Positions 1-7,002 of a stretch of 11,932 nt of DNA are shown piece after piece (within the stretch, counting starts at the first letter, position 1; every line of letters starts with the position of its first letter). The DNA comes from Methanobrevibacter sp. (lineage in GTDB: Archaea > Methanobacteriota > Methanobacteria > Methanobacteriales > Methanobacteriaceae). A program made the translations under genes and the position numbers. Location of the stretch: NCBI GenBank assembly GCA_009777005.1, contig WRMT01000067.1:1-11932 (forward strand), in the 5' to 3' direction. A model generated the notes under the pieces. It worked only from the letters and a program-made list of their open reading frames with translations, made no database searches and was not told the origin of the DNA.

Positions 1-212
1 TTAATAATATATAAAAACCATAAAAAGTATAAAGTCCAAAAACCATGGACCCCCTTTATTTAAAAAATTTTAAAAATTATAAAAAAAATTAATTAAAAAA
101 AAAAAAAAAAAAAAAAAATATAAAGTAAAACATAAAAAATAATATTCATTATTACTATTTTTTCTAATTTTTTATTAATTAAAATAAAATATAATTTATT
201 TAAGGTGAATTA
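1..212. other. AT-rich leader upstream of dnaJ
   Basis: No coding frame is credible here. The stretch holds a short hairpin (GTCCA at 34-38 pairing with TGGAC at 46-50, followed by a run of C and T) that could end a transcript entering from the left. A long A tract follows at about 95-118. Just before dnaJ lies a ribosome-binding sequence, GGTGA at about 204-208. In related archaea grpE and dnaK often precede dnaJ, so this may be the dnaK-dnaJ spacer, but no dnaK sequence is in the window. Confidence 0.5.
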
Positions 213-1361
213 ATGCCAGAAAAGCGTGACTATTACGATATTCTTGGAGTGGATAAAGGAGCTAATGAAAAAGAAATTAAAAAAGCTTATCGTAAATTAG
301 CTATGAAATACCATCCAGATGTTAGTAAAGAGGAAGAAGCTACTGAAAAGTTTAAAGAAATAAGTGAAGCTTACGCTGTTTTATCAGATACAGAAAAAAG
401 AAATACCTATGATCAATTTGGTCATGCTGGAATGGATGGATTCTCTAACGAAGATATATTCAGAAATATTAACTTTGAAGACATATTCCAAGGTTTTGGT
501 GGTGGATTCGAAAGTATTTTTGACATATTTAGTGGTTTTGGTGGAGGAGGTAATAGAGGCAGAAGAGGACCTCAACAAGGGTCAAATATTTATGTTGAAG
601 TTGAAATTACTTTAGAAGATGCAGCTACTGGTTTAAAAAGAGATATCACCATTAATCACGATGTCACATGCCCAGTTTGCCATGGAACTAAAGCAGAACC
701 TGGAAGTGATCCTCAAACATGCCCAACATGTGAAGGAACAGGTCAAGTAAAGCAAGTAACAAACACATTTTTAGGACAAATGGTGAATGTTAGACCATGT
801 CATAATTGTGGTGGAGAAGGAAAAATAATTACAAATCCATGTGCAAAATGTAATGGAAAAGGAAAGATTAAAGAGAATAATACTATCCATATCACAATTC
901 CTGCAGGGGTTGAAGATGAATCACGTCTTAGAGTCCAAGGAGAAGGAAATGCTGGAGAAGTCCATGGAATGTATGGAGATTTAATAGTTTTAATAAATAT
1001 TAGACCTCATAAAAAATTCCAAAGAAATGGAGCTGATCTTTATTTTGAACAGCAAATTAGCTTTGTTCAAGCAAGTTTAGGTGACCTCATTGACATACCT
1101 ACAATTGATGGAGAAGTGGAACTAAAAATACCTGCTGGAACACAAAGTGAAACTGTTTTTAGACTTAGAGGTCAAGGAATGCCAATGTTGAGGCGAAGTT
1201 CAAAAGGAAACCTTTATGTAACAGTTAAAGTTGTTGTTCCTCAAAAGCTAAATGAAAAGCAAAAAAAATTACTGAAAGAATTTGCTGAAATAAGCGGTGA
1301 TGAAATCCATACTTTTGAAAAAGGATTTTTTGACAAATTCAAAGAAGCTATTCATCATTAG
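213..1361 (+). CDS. dnaJ: Chaperone protein DnaJ (Hsp40)
   Basis: Type I Hsp40 co-chaperone. It delivers unfolded substrates to DnaK and stimulates the DnaK ATPase in the cytoplasm. All domains are present in order. The J domain spans about residues 5-70, with the HPD motif at 34-36. A Gly/Phe-rich linker covers about 90-125. The zinc-finger region has four CxxC pairs (C153/C156, C170/C173, C196/C199, C210/C213). The first repeat reads CPVCHGTK, with K where the family usually has G, and the other three keep the CxxCxGxG form. The C-terminal substrate-binding domains run to about 345 and include QGMP at 321-324. The length of 382 residues is normal. The ATG is preceded by GGTGA with 7-bp spacing. 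A hairpin follows the stop, so this looks like the end of a transcript. Archaeal dnaJ genes are generally regarded as acquired from bacteria. Confidence 0.98.
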   Translation: MPEKRDYYDILGVDKGANEKEIKKAYRKLAMKYHPDVSKEEEATEKFKEISEAYAVLSDTEKRNTYDQFGHAGMDGFSNEDIFRNINFEDIFQGFGGGFESIFDIFSGFGGGGNRGRRGPQQGSNIYVEVEITLEDAATGLKRDITINHDVTCPVCHGTKAEPGSDPQTCPTCEGTGQVKQVTNTFLGQMVNVRPCHNCGGEGKIITNPCAKCNGKGKIKENNTIHITIPAGVEDESRLRVQGEGNAGEVHGMYGDLIVLINIRPHKKFQRNGADLYFEQQISFVQASLGDLIDIPTIDGEVELKIPAGTQSETVFRLRGQGMPMLRRSSKGNLYVTVKVVVPQKLNEKQKKLLKEFAEISGDEIHTFEKGFFDKFKEAIHH

Positions 1362-1385
1362 CTAATATTAAGCTATTTTAAAAGA

Positions 1386-1415
1386 TAGTAGCTACATCCA
1401 GTGCAATAGCTACTA
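1386..1415 (+). terminator. Hairpin downstream of dnaJ
   Basis: A perfect 9-bp inverted repeat, TAGTAGCTA (1386-1394) and TAGCTACTA (1407-1415), surrounds a 12-nt loop. It starts 25 bp after the dnaJ stop codon. The T run that would complete a bacterial-style terminator is displaced: only CTTCT follows directly, and the first long T tract comes at about 1459. It could act as a terminator or as a 3'-end stabiliser of the mRNA. Confidence 0.5.
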
Positions 1416-1735
1416 CTTCTCATATTCATTCATTGACATAATTTATTTAATATTTACTATTTTTTTTAAATAATATCATTATATTAAATGAAAAAATTAT
1501 ACAAAAAATCATTTAAATTATTTTTTTATCCTTTAATTTACTAAATTTTTTCCCTTAAATAATTTTTTATTTTATTAATTATTTTAATTATTTCTTTTTA
1601 TTCTAAATATAGCTAATTATTTTTAATTATTTTTAATATTAATGATATTAATATTCATAAAAATGAAATTAATAAAATTATAATCATTTTAAAAAATTAT
1701 TATTTTAAAAAATTAAAGTCTTTTACTTAATAGGT

Positions 1736-1888
1736 TTTATTTGAAAAAACTTGTTTTTAAAGTTAAAAGAACAATTATTATTTATTTTAAATAACTTATT
1801 TTTTAAAGTTAGAAAAATAAAATTTTTCTTTATTTGAAAAAACTTGTTTTTTAAAGTTAGAAAAATAAAATTTTTCTTTATTTTAAAG
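1736..1888. repeat. Tandem repeat, period about 48 bp, three copies plus a partial
   Basis: Units lie at 1736-1780 (diverged, 45 bp), 1781-1828 (48 bp) and 1829-1876 (48 bp), with a partial unit from 1877. The second and third are nearly identical, and the first has drifted after the shared TTTAAAGTTA-like core. Each complete unit carries the hairpin AGAAAAAT-AAA-ATTTTTCT (1811-1829 and 1859-1877). The first and third also carry a palindrome around ACTTGT. Because the arms are A and T runs, both strands present U-rich tracts, so the repeat may act as a two-way terminator between the convergent genes. Confidence 0.85.
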
Positions 1889-1950
1889 ATTATTAATCAG
1901 AAATATTTTAATTATAAATTAAATAATTCTAGTCATGATTTAAAATCCTA

Positions 1951-2700
1951 TTATTTCAGAATTTTCAAATTATCAATCGTTGTAATTAATTTATTAATAT
2001 AATCTTTTGTAATTTCATTTGATTCATACATATAAGTTTCATAAATTATTGTAGGAGTGCCTGATTTCATAATTGGAATGGTGACATAATTTGGACTTGT
2101 TTGAGATTCTGGATAATAATAAAGCAAAGGAGGAATTTTAGCTATAATTTCCTCTGCGAAATCTTTGGAAGTGGAATCATTAAGTGGTGCAAAGATAAAA
2201 TTTGTTTCTTTGTAGCTGCCTCCCTTTGTACCTTGATTAGAATGAACATCCACCACTAAATCATATCCTTTGGAATTAGCATCAGGAACAACAAATTCAT
2301 TAGCTAATAATTGCCCATTCATTCTACCAATATCATAGTTATCAGGATTATTTGTAACATTAATTTTATAAATGTAATAACAATAATTCAAAGCATCTGA
2401 TTTAGCTATTAAAGAATCATATAAATTATTGTGAACATTGAATTCTAAAGGATGAACACCAATAATATAAGCTATTTTAACATCTGAGTTTTTATTGCCT
2501 ATAGGACCGATAAATTCAACCGAACCTTTATCATTTGATCCTAAATAAATATTATTAAATGAATTAAGGTTAATATCTATTTTATTGCTATCATTAGTAT
2601 TGATAGGATTATTAACCTCAGTAAAATTAGTAAAAATCAATAACCCCATTAATAATACTAATAAGATTATGATTAATATAATTAAATTTTTCACTCTCAT
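1951..2700 (-). CDS. Membrane-anchored putative M14-like zinc carboxypeptidase/deacylase
   Basis: A 249-residue protein with one N-terminal hydrophobic segment (about residues 5-24) after a short basic start, so it is probably an uncleaved signal anchor with the bulk outside the cell. The body resembles the M14/succinylglutamate-desuccinylase fold. GVHPLE supplies candidate zinc ligands H83 and E86 (HxxE). VDVHSN at 150-155 supplies H153 as a candidate third ligand. IYET supplies E221 as a candidate catalytic glutamate. An Arg/Asn-rich stretch at about 119-130 lies where substrate-binding residues are expected. The family call is inferred from motif order only. An external peptidase beside a pseudomurein-binding-like protein suggests envelope work, which is an inference. 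The ATG at 2700 has GAGGT only 3 bp upstream. A GTG at 2694 would sit at better spacing, so the start could be two codons later. Confidence 0.6.
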   Translation of the reverse strand: MRVKNLIILIIILLVLLMGLLIFTNFTEVNNPINTNDSNKIDINLNSFNNIYLGSNDKGSVEFIGPIGNKNSDVKIAYIIGVHPLEFNVHNNLYDSLIAKSDALNYCYYIYKINVTNNPDNYDIGRMNGQLLANEFVVPDANSKGYDLVVDVHSNQGTKGGSYKETNFIFAPLNDSTSKDFAEEIIAKIPPLLYYYPESQTSPNYVTIPIMKSGTPTIIYETYMYESNEITKDYINKLITTIDNLKILK

Positions 2701-2782
2701 GAAACCTCAAAACTCCTAGTAAAACTTTAAAACCTAATTATGTTTTTCACTCTTATGAAACCCTAAAATCCTTAGTAAAACT
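2687..2782. repeat. 40-bp direct duplication covering the start of the M14-like gene
   Basis: Two similar 40-bp copies lie at 2687-2726 and 2743-2782, 56 bp apart. Read on the minus strand, the downstream copy contains the ribosome-binding region, ATG start and first codons of the M14-like gene. The upstream copy has ATA where the working copy has ATG, and AAGGA/AGGG in place of GGAG/GAGGT. It is a decayed duplicate of the translation start and now forms part of the leader. Confidence 0.8.
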
Positions 2783-2808
2783 AAAAATCAATATAAAATT
2801 TTTTATTT

Positions 2809-3537
2809 TTAACAGCTTATACCTGAAGGAAGAGAGCTATTTTCAGACTCTAATATAACAATGGAAAAAGCTAATACAAGACCATCATATCCAAAATCAG
2901 GACTTCCAGCTACAGTAATTCCAGTATAATTAGGAGCTAAACCTTGTTTATCCATCCAGTTATAAGTTCTTTGAGCCATGTCAACATACTCAGATTTTGT
3001 AAGATAATTAGTACTTACTCCATTCAAGGGACTTTCAGGAGGATGAAAAGATTTAAAGTTAATAGTCCCATCAAGATCTTTGTTTTTCATATCAATAGCT
3101 TTAGCAAAAATATAAAGACACTGTTGTTTAGTGAAAGTAACTCCTTTATATTCAACTGAAGATATCTCATGAATATTTTTATAGTCAAGTTCACTACTAA
3201 ATACTGATGCAAGACCATAAACTTCAGATAGATGAATGCTTGAAGCAGTTACAGTGGCAACATTATTATTACTATCTGCATCTAAATTTACATTGTTTAA
3301 AATCCCAATACCATTGTTGTCATCCAATGACACAAAAGCAAAGGCTCCAACAGCCATAATAGCTATTAAAATGACAATAACAACTCCAATCAAGATTTTC
3401 TCCTTATTACTTTTACGGTTACTATTATTATCCTTAGGGTTTATTGTGTGAAGCCTAAATAATCTTCCTCCACAATTTTTACAGAATGTAGAGTTTTCAT
3501 CATTTTTTTCTCCACAGTCAGAGCAATATTTAATCAA
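2809..3537 (-). CDS. Zinc-ribbon, single-TM protein with pseudomurein-binding-like C-terminal region
   Basis: A 242-residue protein from the TTG start at 3537, chosen because GGGGG (3545-3549) sits 7 bp upstream and because proteins of this type begin just before the zinc ribbon. An in-frame TTG at 3588 would add 17 residues but has no visible ribosome-binding site. The N-terminus is a zinc ribbon with CxxC pairs at C5/C8 and C19/C22. A hydrophobic segment at about 47-70 follows, then an Asn-rich linker. The last 140 residues resemble pseudomurein-binding repeats: SEYVDMAQRTYNWMDKQG then LAPNYTGI at about 182-207 fits the pattern YxxMAxR...N/G...PNY. A weaker unit, TFTKQQCLYIFAKAI, lies near 134-148. 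The likely topology is ribbon inside and wall-binding part outside. It lies 108 bp upstream of the M14-like gene on the same strand, so the two may share a transcript. Confidence 0.7.
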   Translation of the reverse strand: MIKYCSDCGEKNDENSTFCKNCGGRLFRLHTINPKDNNSNRKSNKEKILIGVVIVILIAIMAVGAFAFVSLDDNNGIGILNNVNLDADSNNNVATVTASSIHLSEVYGLASVFSSELDYKNIHEISSVEYKGVTFTKQQCLYIFAKAIDMKNKDLDGTINFKSFHPPESPLNGVSTNYLTKSEYVDMAQRTYNWMDKQGLAPNYTGITVAGSPDFGYDGLVLAFSIVILESENSSLPSGISC

Positions 3538-3614
3538 GATAAATCCCCCATATCCTTCACTACTTATAATATTAGTCTTATTTTTCAAATAGTTAAATTG
3601 ATTTCTTAATGGTA

Positions 3615-4034
3615 TTAAGATAGGGTACTGATTCTCTTGAATTCACCATCATAAACTAGTTTAATAATTGCATCTTTCAATTTAACGTTTTTAAAGTCAA
3701 CTCCACGAATGTCAGTTCCTCGAATATAAGTTTTAGACAAGTTAGCTCCATCTAAATTAGCGTTTTCTAATTTAGTTCCAGATAAATCAGCACCTTCAAG
3801 ATTTACATTTCTTAAATCAGCTCCACTCATGTTAGCACCTCGAAGATTAGCTCCACGAAGATTTGATCCTTTTAAATTAACTCCTTGAAGGTTTGCACAT
3901 GTGAAATCACAGTTTACAATACTTTTCCCAGTTAAATTGGCATTACTTAAATTAGCTCTACGAAAATCAATATTTTCTAAATCCATGTCTCTTAAATCGA
4001 ATCCAGCTAAATTAGCTTTCCTATAGTCTTTCAT
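3615..4034 (-). CDS. Pentapeptide repeat protein
   Basis: A 139-residue protein made almost entirely of A(N/D)LxX pentapeptides, about 24 in a row from residue 6 to 125. Examples are GANLRGANMSGADLRNVNLE at 61-80. Such arrays fold into a right-handed quadrilateral beta-helix, here about six coils. A short non-repeat tail follows (LVYDGEFKRISTLS). No signal peptide or TM segment is present, so it is probably cytoplasmic. Some relatives (MfpA, Qnr) mimic DNA and bind gyrase, but most have no known function and nothing here assigns one. I chose the ATG at 4034 because AGGTGAT lies 4-5 bp upstream. The upstream ATG (4040) and GTG (4043) overlap that sequence. It lies between the zinc-ribbon gene and the Orc1/Cdc6-like gene on the same strand. 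Confidence 0.9.
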   Translation of the reverse strand: MKDYRKANLAGFDLRDMDLENIDFRRANLSNANLTGKSIVNCDFTCANLQGVNLKGSNLRGANLRGANMSGADLRNVNLEGADLSGTKLENANLDGANLSKTYIRGTDIRGVDFKNVKLKDAIIKLVYDGEFKRISTLS

Positions 4035-4210
4035 GCTCATCACCTAAAAATGATTTGTTAAACTAAAGACAATGATAAATAAATATGCATTTAATGTTTT
4101 AATAATCTTATTTAAAAAATATTTAAATTATTTTAGATAGGATTATATTTGTTCATTTTAGAATATATATTATAAATACGATAACTTATTCAATCACTAT
4201 TTTGGATTAA

Positions 4211-5038
4211 TTAGATTAAGTGTTTGCTTAGTATGTTTAGTGAATTTTCTTTTTCTGCTTTTTCCCCTGCTTTAGCTAATAATTTTATACCATAACGTAA
4301 ATCACCTATATCATATGTTAAATCTACAACCTTATTCAATACTTTTTCACTGATTACATTATGATAGAATCCAGATTTACAACGATTTTTAAGTATATCA
4401 TAGATTGCATAGTATTCATAAGAATCAAATTCCACTTCTATTGGATGAAAAATAGTCGAAACTTGAGAATCTATAAGGATATTATTGTTAGTATTGATTA
4501 TAGTTAAAACAGCTATTTTAACTCCAGGATATGATTCATGAGCACGTAACAAATTATATAATGTCCTATTTAGCTCCTGACCCGTTTTCATGTAATTATA
4601 ATCATCTAAAGCTACTATTAATACTTTTTCTTCATTTATAATATATTCCATTACTTCATCATAGATGTTGAATTTAGATAATCCTGAAACATTTATCTGT
4701 CTTCCGAATAGTCTCTTGTATATCTTACTGAATATTTTGTATTCCGTTGTGTTTATTTGACAGTTTACATGAACACATACAACATTGGTGAATCGTTCCT
4801 CCATCATACTAAAATATTTCATTGTAGTAGTTGTTTTTCCTGTGGAATGTCCTCCCCTTATGCGCATATTCTGTGGAGTAACACCATTATCAACTTCTTT
4901 ACTATAAACTGCCATCTTAGTTAATTGGCTGTCACGATACTTATAACTCTCAGGCAAGTAATCCATAGTGAATACTTCTCGATTTTTAAAGATAGATCCA
5001 TATTCACAAACAATATCATCAAAAGTCAATTGATCCAT
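4211..5038 (-). CDS. Orc1/Cdc6-family AAA+ ATPase lacking the winged-helix domain
   Basis: A 275-residue protein of the archaeal replication-initiator family. The N-terminus (IFKNREVFTMDYLPESYKYR) matches the usual IFxNxExLxxxYxPxxxxxR lead-in. Walker A is GGHSTGKT at 62-69. Walker B is VLIVALDD at 139-146, with Asp as the second acidic residue where many members have Glu. A sensor 2/lid segment, GDLRYGIKLL, lies at 245-254 with R248. Family members usually run to about 380-420 residues with a C-terminal winged helix that binds origin repeats. This protein ends in the lid domain at KHLI, and the next bases hold stop codons in all frames within a short distance, so the winged helix is truly absent. 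The ATG at 5038 is preceded by AGGT about 8 bp upstream. It may be a regulator of a full-length paralogue or a decaying copy. No mini-ORB sequence was found nearby. Confidence 0.85.
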   Translation of the reverse strand: MDQLTFDDIVCEYGSIFKNREVFTMDYLPESYKYRDSQLTKMAVYSKEVDNGVTPQNMRIRGGHSTGKTTTTMKYFSMMEERFTNVVCVHVNCQINTTEYKIFSKIYKRLFGRQINVSGLSKFNIYDEVMEYIINEEKVLIVALDDYNYMKTGQELNRTLYNLLRAHESYPGVKIAVLTIINTNNNILIDSQVSTIFHPIEVEFDSYEYYAIYDILKNRCKSGFYHNVISEKVLNKVVDLTYDIGDLRYGIKLLAKAGEKAEKENSLNILSKHLI

Positions 5039-5300
5039 AACCAAAACCTAAAAAAAATACATTATTATATGAATTAATATCAGGATTTATAATAGTTAAT
5101 GTTTTTCAAAGAGCATTTGAAAGATAAAAATATTAATATAAATCTCCCTCAAATTAATTATTGAATTTTTAAATTTTATTAATTTTTTCAAATTACTTTA
5201 ACAATATCCAAAAACTATTTTTTAAAATTTTATTTAATACTTTTACAAAAATTAGTTATATAAAAAATAAATTTTATGTAAAATAATTGATAAAAATATT

Positions 5301-5399
5301 ATACTCAAATTATGTTTTTGGAAATTCTCTTTATTTATTAAAAAAAATCAATACTCAAATTATGTTTTTCCAAATTACTTTATTTATTAAAAAAAATCA
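5301..5399. repeat. Tandem duplication, units of 50 and 49 bp
   Basis: Units 5301-5350 and 5351-5399 both begin ATACTCAAATTATGTTTTT and both end ATTAAAAAAAATCA. They differ at a GG/CC dinucleotide and at a few bases in the middle. A third, unrelated AT-rich stretch follows directly. No protein frame runs through it. Confidence 0.85.
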
Positions 5400-5760
5400 A
5401 AATACAATTTATTTATCTACATAAATATTTAAAAATATTTAATATAAAAATTAAACAATAAATTATCCTTTATTTTATAATTAAATTATTTTAATGAAAT
5501 AAATATTTCCTAAAAATTTTATTATAAATTTAAATTTTTAAAAAAAATAAATTTATACTTCCCTATTCCTCATTAATAACAAACTAATCCATATTATTAG
5601 CTATAGTCCACATAACTCTTGAAATATATAATAAATTCAATAAAAATTTGCAACAAAATGTGCATGAGCATTATTATTTTTATCATAGACCATTATAGAG
5701 TCAACACTAAATACAAGAACCTAACTTGAAAAATTTGAACCTTTACTCTTAGATTGATTG

Positions 5761-5790
5761 TTCCATGCTTAAATGATTACTTACATGGAA
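5761..5790. promoter_or_regulatory. Inverted repeat upstream of the nitroreductase promoter
   Basis: TTCCATG (5761-5767) and CATGGAA (5784-5790) form perfect 7-bp arms 16 bp apart. They lie about 30 bp upstream of the likely TATA box of the nitroreductase gene. The position and symmetry suit binding by a dimeric regulator, but the spacing would also suit a chance repeat in AT-rich DNA. Confidence 0.3.
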
Positions 5791-5820
5791 AAATAATAAA
5801 TAATAGGACGAAATAAAATT

Positions 5821-5830
5821 AAAATATATC
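5821..5830 (+). promoter_or_regulatory. TATA box of the nitroreductase gene
   Basis: AAAATATATC preceded by an A-rich BRE-like stretch. A start about 25 bp downstream would give a leader of about 40 nt ending in the ribosome-binding site AGGAGATT before the ATG at 5892. Confidence 0.4.
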
Positions 5831-5891
5831 ATAGACTTAAAAAATCTTATTATTTACAAGTCATTAATATAAGCTATAAAGGAGATTCTCC

Positions 5892-6560
5892 ATGGATTTA
5901 AAAGAAGCAGTTAAAAAAAGACATTCAGTAAGACAATTCACTGATAAAGAAATTGAAGGTGAGACAGAAAAGGATCTTTGTTTAAAGATTGAAAATTGTA
6001 ATAAAGAAAGTGGACTAAATATTCAATTATGTTTAAATGAAGAAAAAGCTTTTAATGAAGGTATTCTTACTAAAATAAGCTGGTTTAAAAATGTTAAAAA
6101 TTACATAGCTATTGTTGGTAAAAAAACAGAGGATTTAAATACAGTGGGATACTATGGAGAGAAAGTTGTTTTAAAAGCAACTCAATTAGGTTTAAATACC
6201 TGCTGGGCAGCTTCAAGTTATAATAAAAGTAAAATTTGTGCTAAAATAGCCGACGATGAAAAATTATTCATTGTTATAGCTGTTGGTTATGGAATAACTA
6301 ATGGAAATTCTCGAAAAACAAAAGCTATTGATAAATTAGGGAATGTTAATAGTGATTCTCCTCAATGGTTTATCAATGGTTTAAAATCTGTTCAACTTGC
6401 TCCTACAGCTAGAAATCAGCAAAGGTTTAAATTTATTTTATCTGGAAATGTTGTAGAAGCTAAAGCTTTATTTGGATTTCATACAAAAATTGATCTTGGA
6501 ATAGCTAAATACCATTTTGAAATCGGTGCTAATTCTAAAGAATGGAGTTGGAAAACATAA
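5892..6560 (+). CDS. Nitroreductase-family flavoprotein (TM1586-like)
   Basis: A 222-residue FMN-dependent oxidoreductase-like protein. The N-terminal RHSVRQFTDKEI (10-21) is the usual flavin-phosphate-binding start of nitroreductases. GYYGEKVVLKATQLGLNTCW (86-105) matches the helix and Gly-Leu-x-T-x-W segment of the family. LAPTARNQQRFKF (169-181) matches the second SPSxxNxQPW-type motif, and GIAKYHFEIGA (203-213) is the last conserved helix. The arrangement of two such halves in one chain fits the TM1586-type putative nitroreductases. The physiological substrate is unknown; in strict anaerobes such proteins may reduce quinones, nitro compounds or cofactors. It has its own promoter and a strong ribosome-binding site (AGGAGATT, 6 bp spacing), and a palindrome follows the stop, so it is probably monocistronic. 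Confidence 0.9.
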   Translation: MDLKEAVKKRHSVRQFTDKEIEGETEKDLCLKIENCNKESGLNIQLCLNEEKAFNEGILTKISWFKNVKNYIAIVGKKTEDLNTVGYYGEKVVLKATQLGLNTCWAASSYNKSKICAKIADDEKLFIVIAVGYGITNGNSRKTKAIDKLGNVNSDSPQWFINGLKSVQLAPTARNQQRFKFILSGNVVEAKALFGFHTKIDLGIAKYHFEIGANSKEWSWKT

Positions 6561-6580
6561 CATATATGAATTAAGTTAAA

Positions 6581-6610
6581 AAATTTTAAAAATCGATTTT
6601 TTAAATTTTA
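6581..6610 (+). terminator. Palindrome after the nitroreductase gene
   Basis: Centred on ATCGAT at about 6592-6597, the arms AAATTTTAAAAAT and ATTTTTTAAATTT pair with one bulged base. It begins about 20 bp after the stop codon. The right arm includes a T run (6597-6602), which fits archaeal termination at U tracts. Confidence 0.5.
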
Positions 6611-6779
6611 AACAGATTTTACAAATGAAAAACTGTTAAATAAACTTATTTCACTTAAAAAAAAGACCTGTGAAAAGAGAAAGAATAAATAAAACAGAGA
6701 AAAAGAAGAACAAAAGAGTTTAAAAATGTGATGAAAAATTTTAAAGATAAAATTTTCCGTTATAATAGTACTCGACATT

Positions 6780-6828
6780 TGATTTAAGAATGAGGATAAT
6801 TTTAAACTTGTTTAAAACCCTTAAATCA
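6780..6828. other. Nested hairpin of unknown role
   Basis: Three stem segments are nested on one axis. TGATTTAAG (6780-6788) pairs with CTTAAATCA (6820-6828). GG (6794-6795) pairs with CC (6818-6819). TTTTAAAC (6800-6807) pairs with GTTTAAAA (6810-6817) across a 2-nt loop. All unpaired bases lie on the left side as two bulges of 5 and 4 nt. It is not linked to any gene end: the nearest genes are 200 bp away on either side. Confidence 0.45.
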
Positions 6829-7002
6829 TAAAATTATTAAAAAAAATTTGATAAATTAATCAAAATTGACATTTTCAAAAGTTTTATCGAATACTATAAC
6901 TTTTTTAATTTTGTTCATCAAAATAAAAGTGTGTTATGACCTCAATAAGAGAACCTAACAAAAAAGAAGAAACTAACACATTTTACCTATGAATTTACTA
7001 TC

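Larger units (their letters stand above)
1362..1950. other. Gene-free gap between convergent dnaJ and the M14-like gene
   Basis: Some 590 bp without a credible coding frame, lying between two convergent genes. It contains the dnaJ hairpin, several long T- and A-rich tracts able to stop transcription on either strand, and the 48-bp tandem repeat listed separately. No tRNA-like or other GC-richer segment that would suggest a stable RNA is visible beyond the hairpin. Confidence 0.7.
5039..5891. other. Long AT-rich divergent intergenic region
   Basis: About 850 bp between the divergent Orc1/Cdc6-like and nitroreductase genes. The left half is nearly pure A/T with the 50-bp tandem duplication at 5301-5399. 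The right half (about 5560-5890) is less extreme in composition. It holds the nitroreductase promoter, an inverted repeat at 5761-5790, and on the minus strand a short peptide-like frame (about 5650-5720, reading VDSIMVYDKNNNAHAHFVAN then a stop) that may be the tail of a dead gene. A full-length gene is not present. The location next to an Orc1/Cdc6-family gene and the AT-richness would suit an origin, but no conserved origin box was seen. Confidence 0.6.

Noticed and set aside
364..615. Coding frames overlapping dnaJ on both strands
   Set aside because: They lie wholly inside the clear dnaJ frame and show no family features.
2944..3451. Plus-strand frames opposite the zinc-ribbon gene
   Set aside because: They are antisense to a recognisable protein and have no ribosome-binding site or motif.
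3538..3588. Longer start (TTG at 3588) for the zinc-ribbon protein
   Set aside because: It has no ribosome-binding site upstream, whereas the TTG at 3537 follows GGGGG at good spacing and places the zinc ribbon at the N-terminus.
1951..5038. A defence island or mobile element
   Set aside because: There is no integrase, transposase, nuclease or attachment-site pair, and the genes fit envelope and housekeeping roles at least as well.
5039..5891. Replication origin with ORB boxes
   Set aside because: I looked for the Methanothermobacter-type mini-ORB (TTACAGTTGAAA) and found no match; AT-richness and a truncated Cdc6 alone are not enough.
6728..6800. C/D box small RNA starting at GTGATGA
   Set aside because: The C box is present, but no CTGA D box follows within the expected distance.
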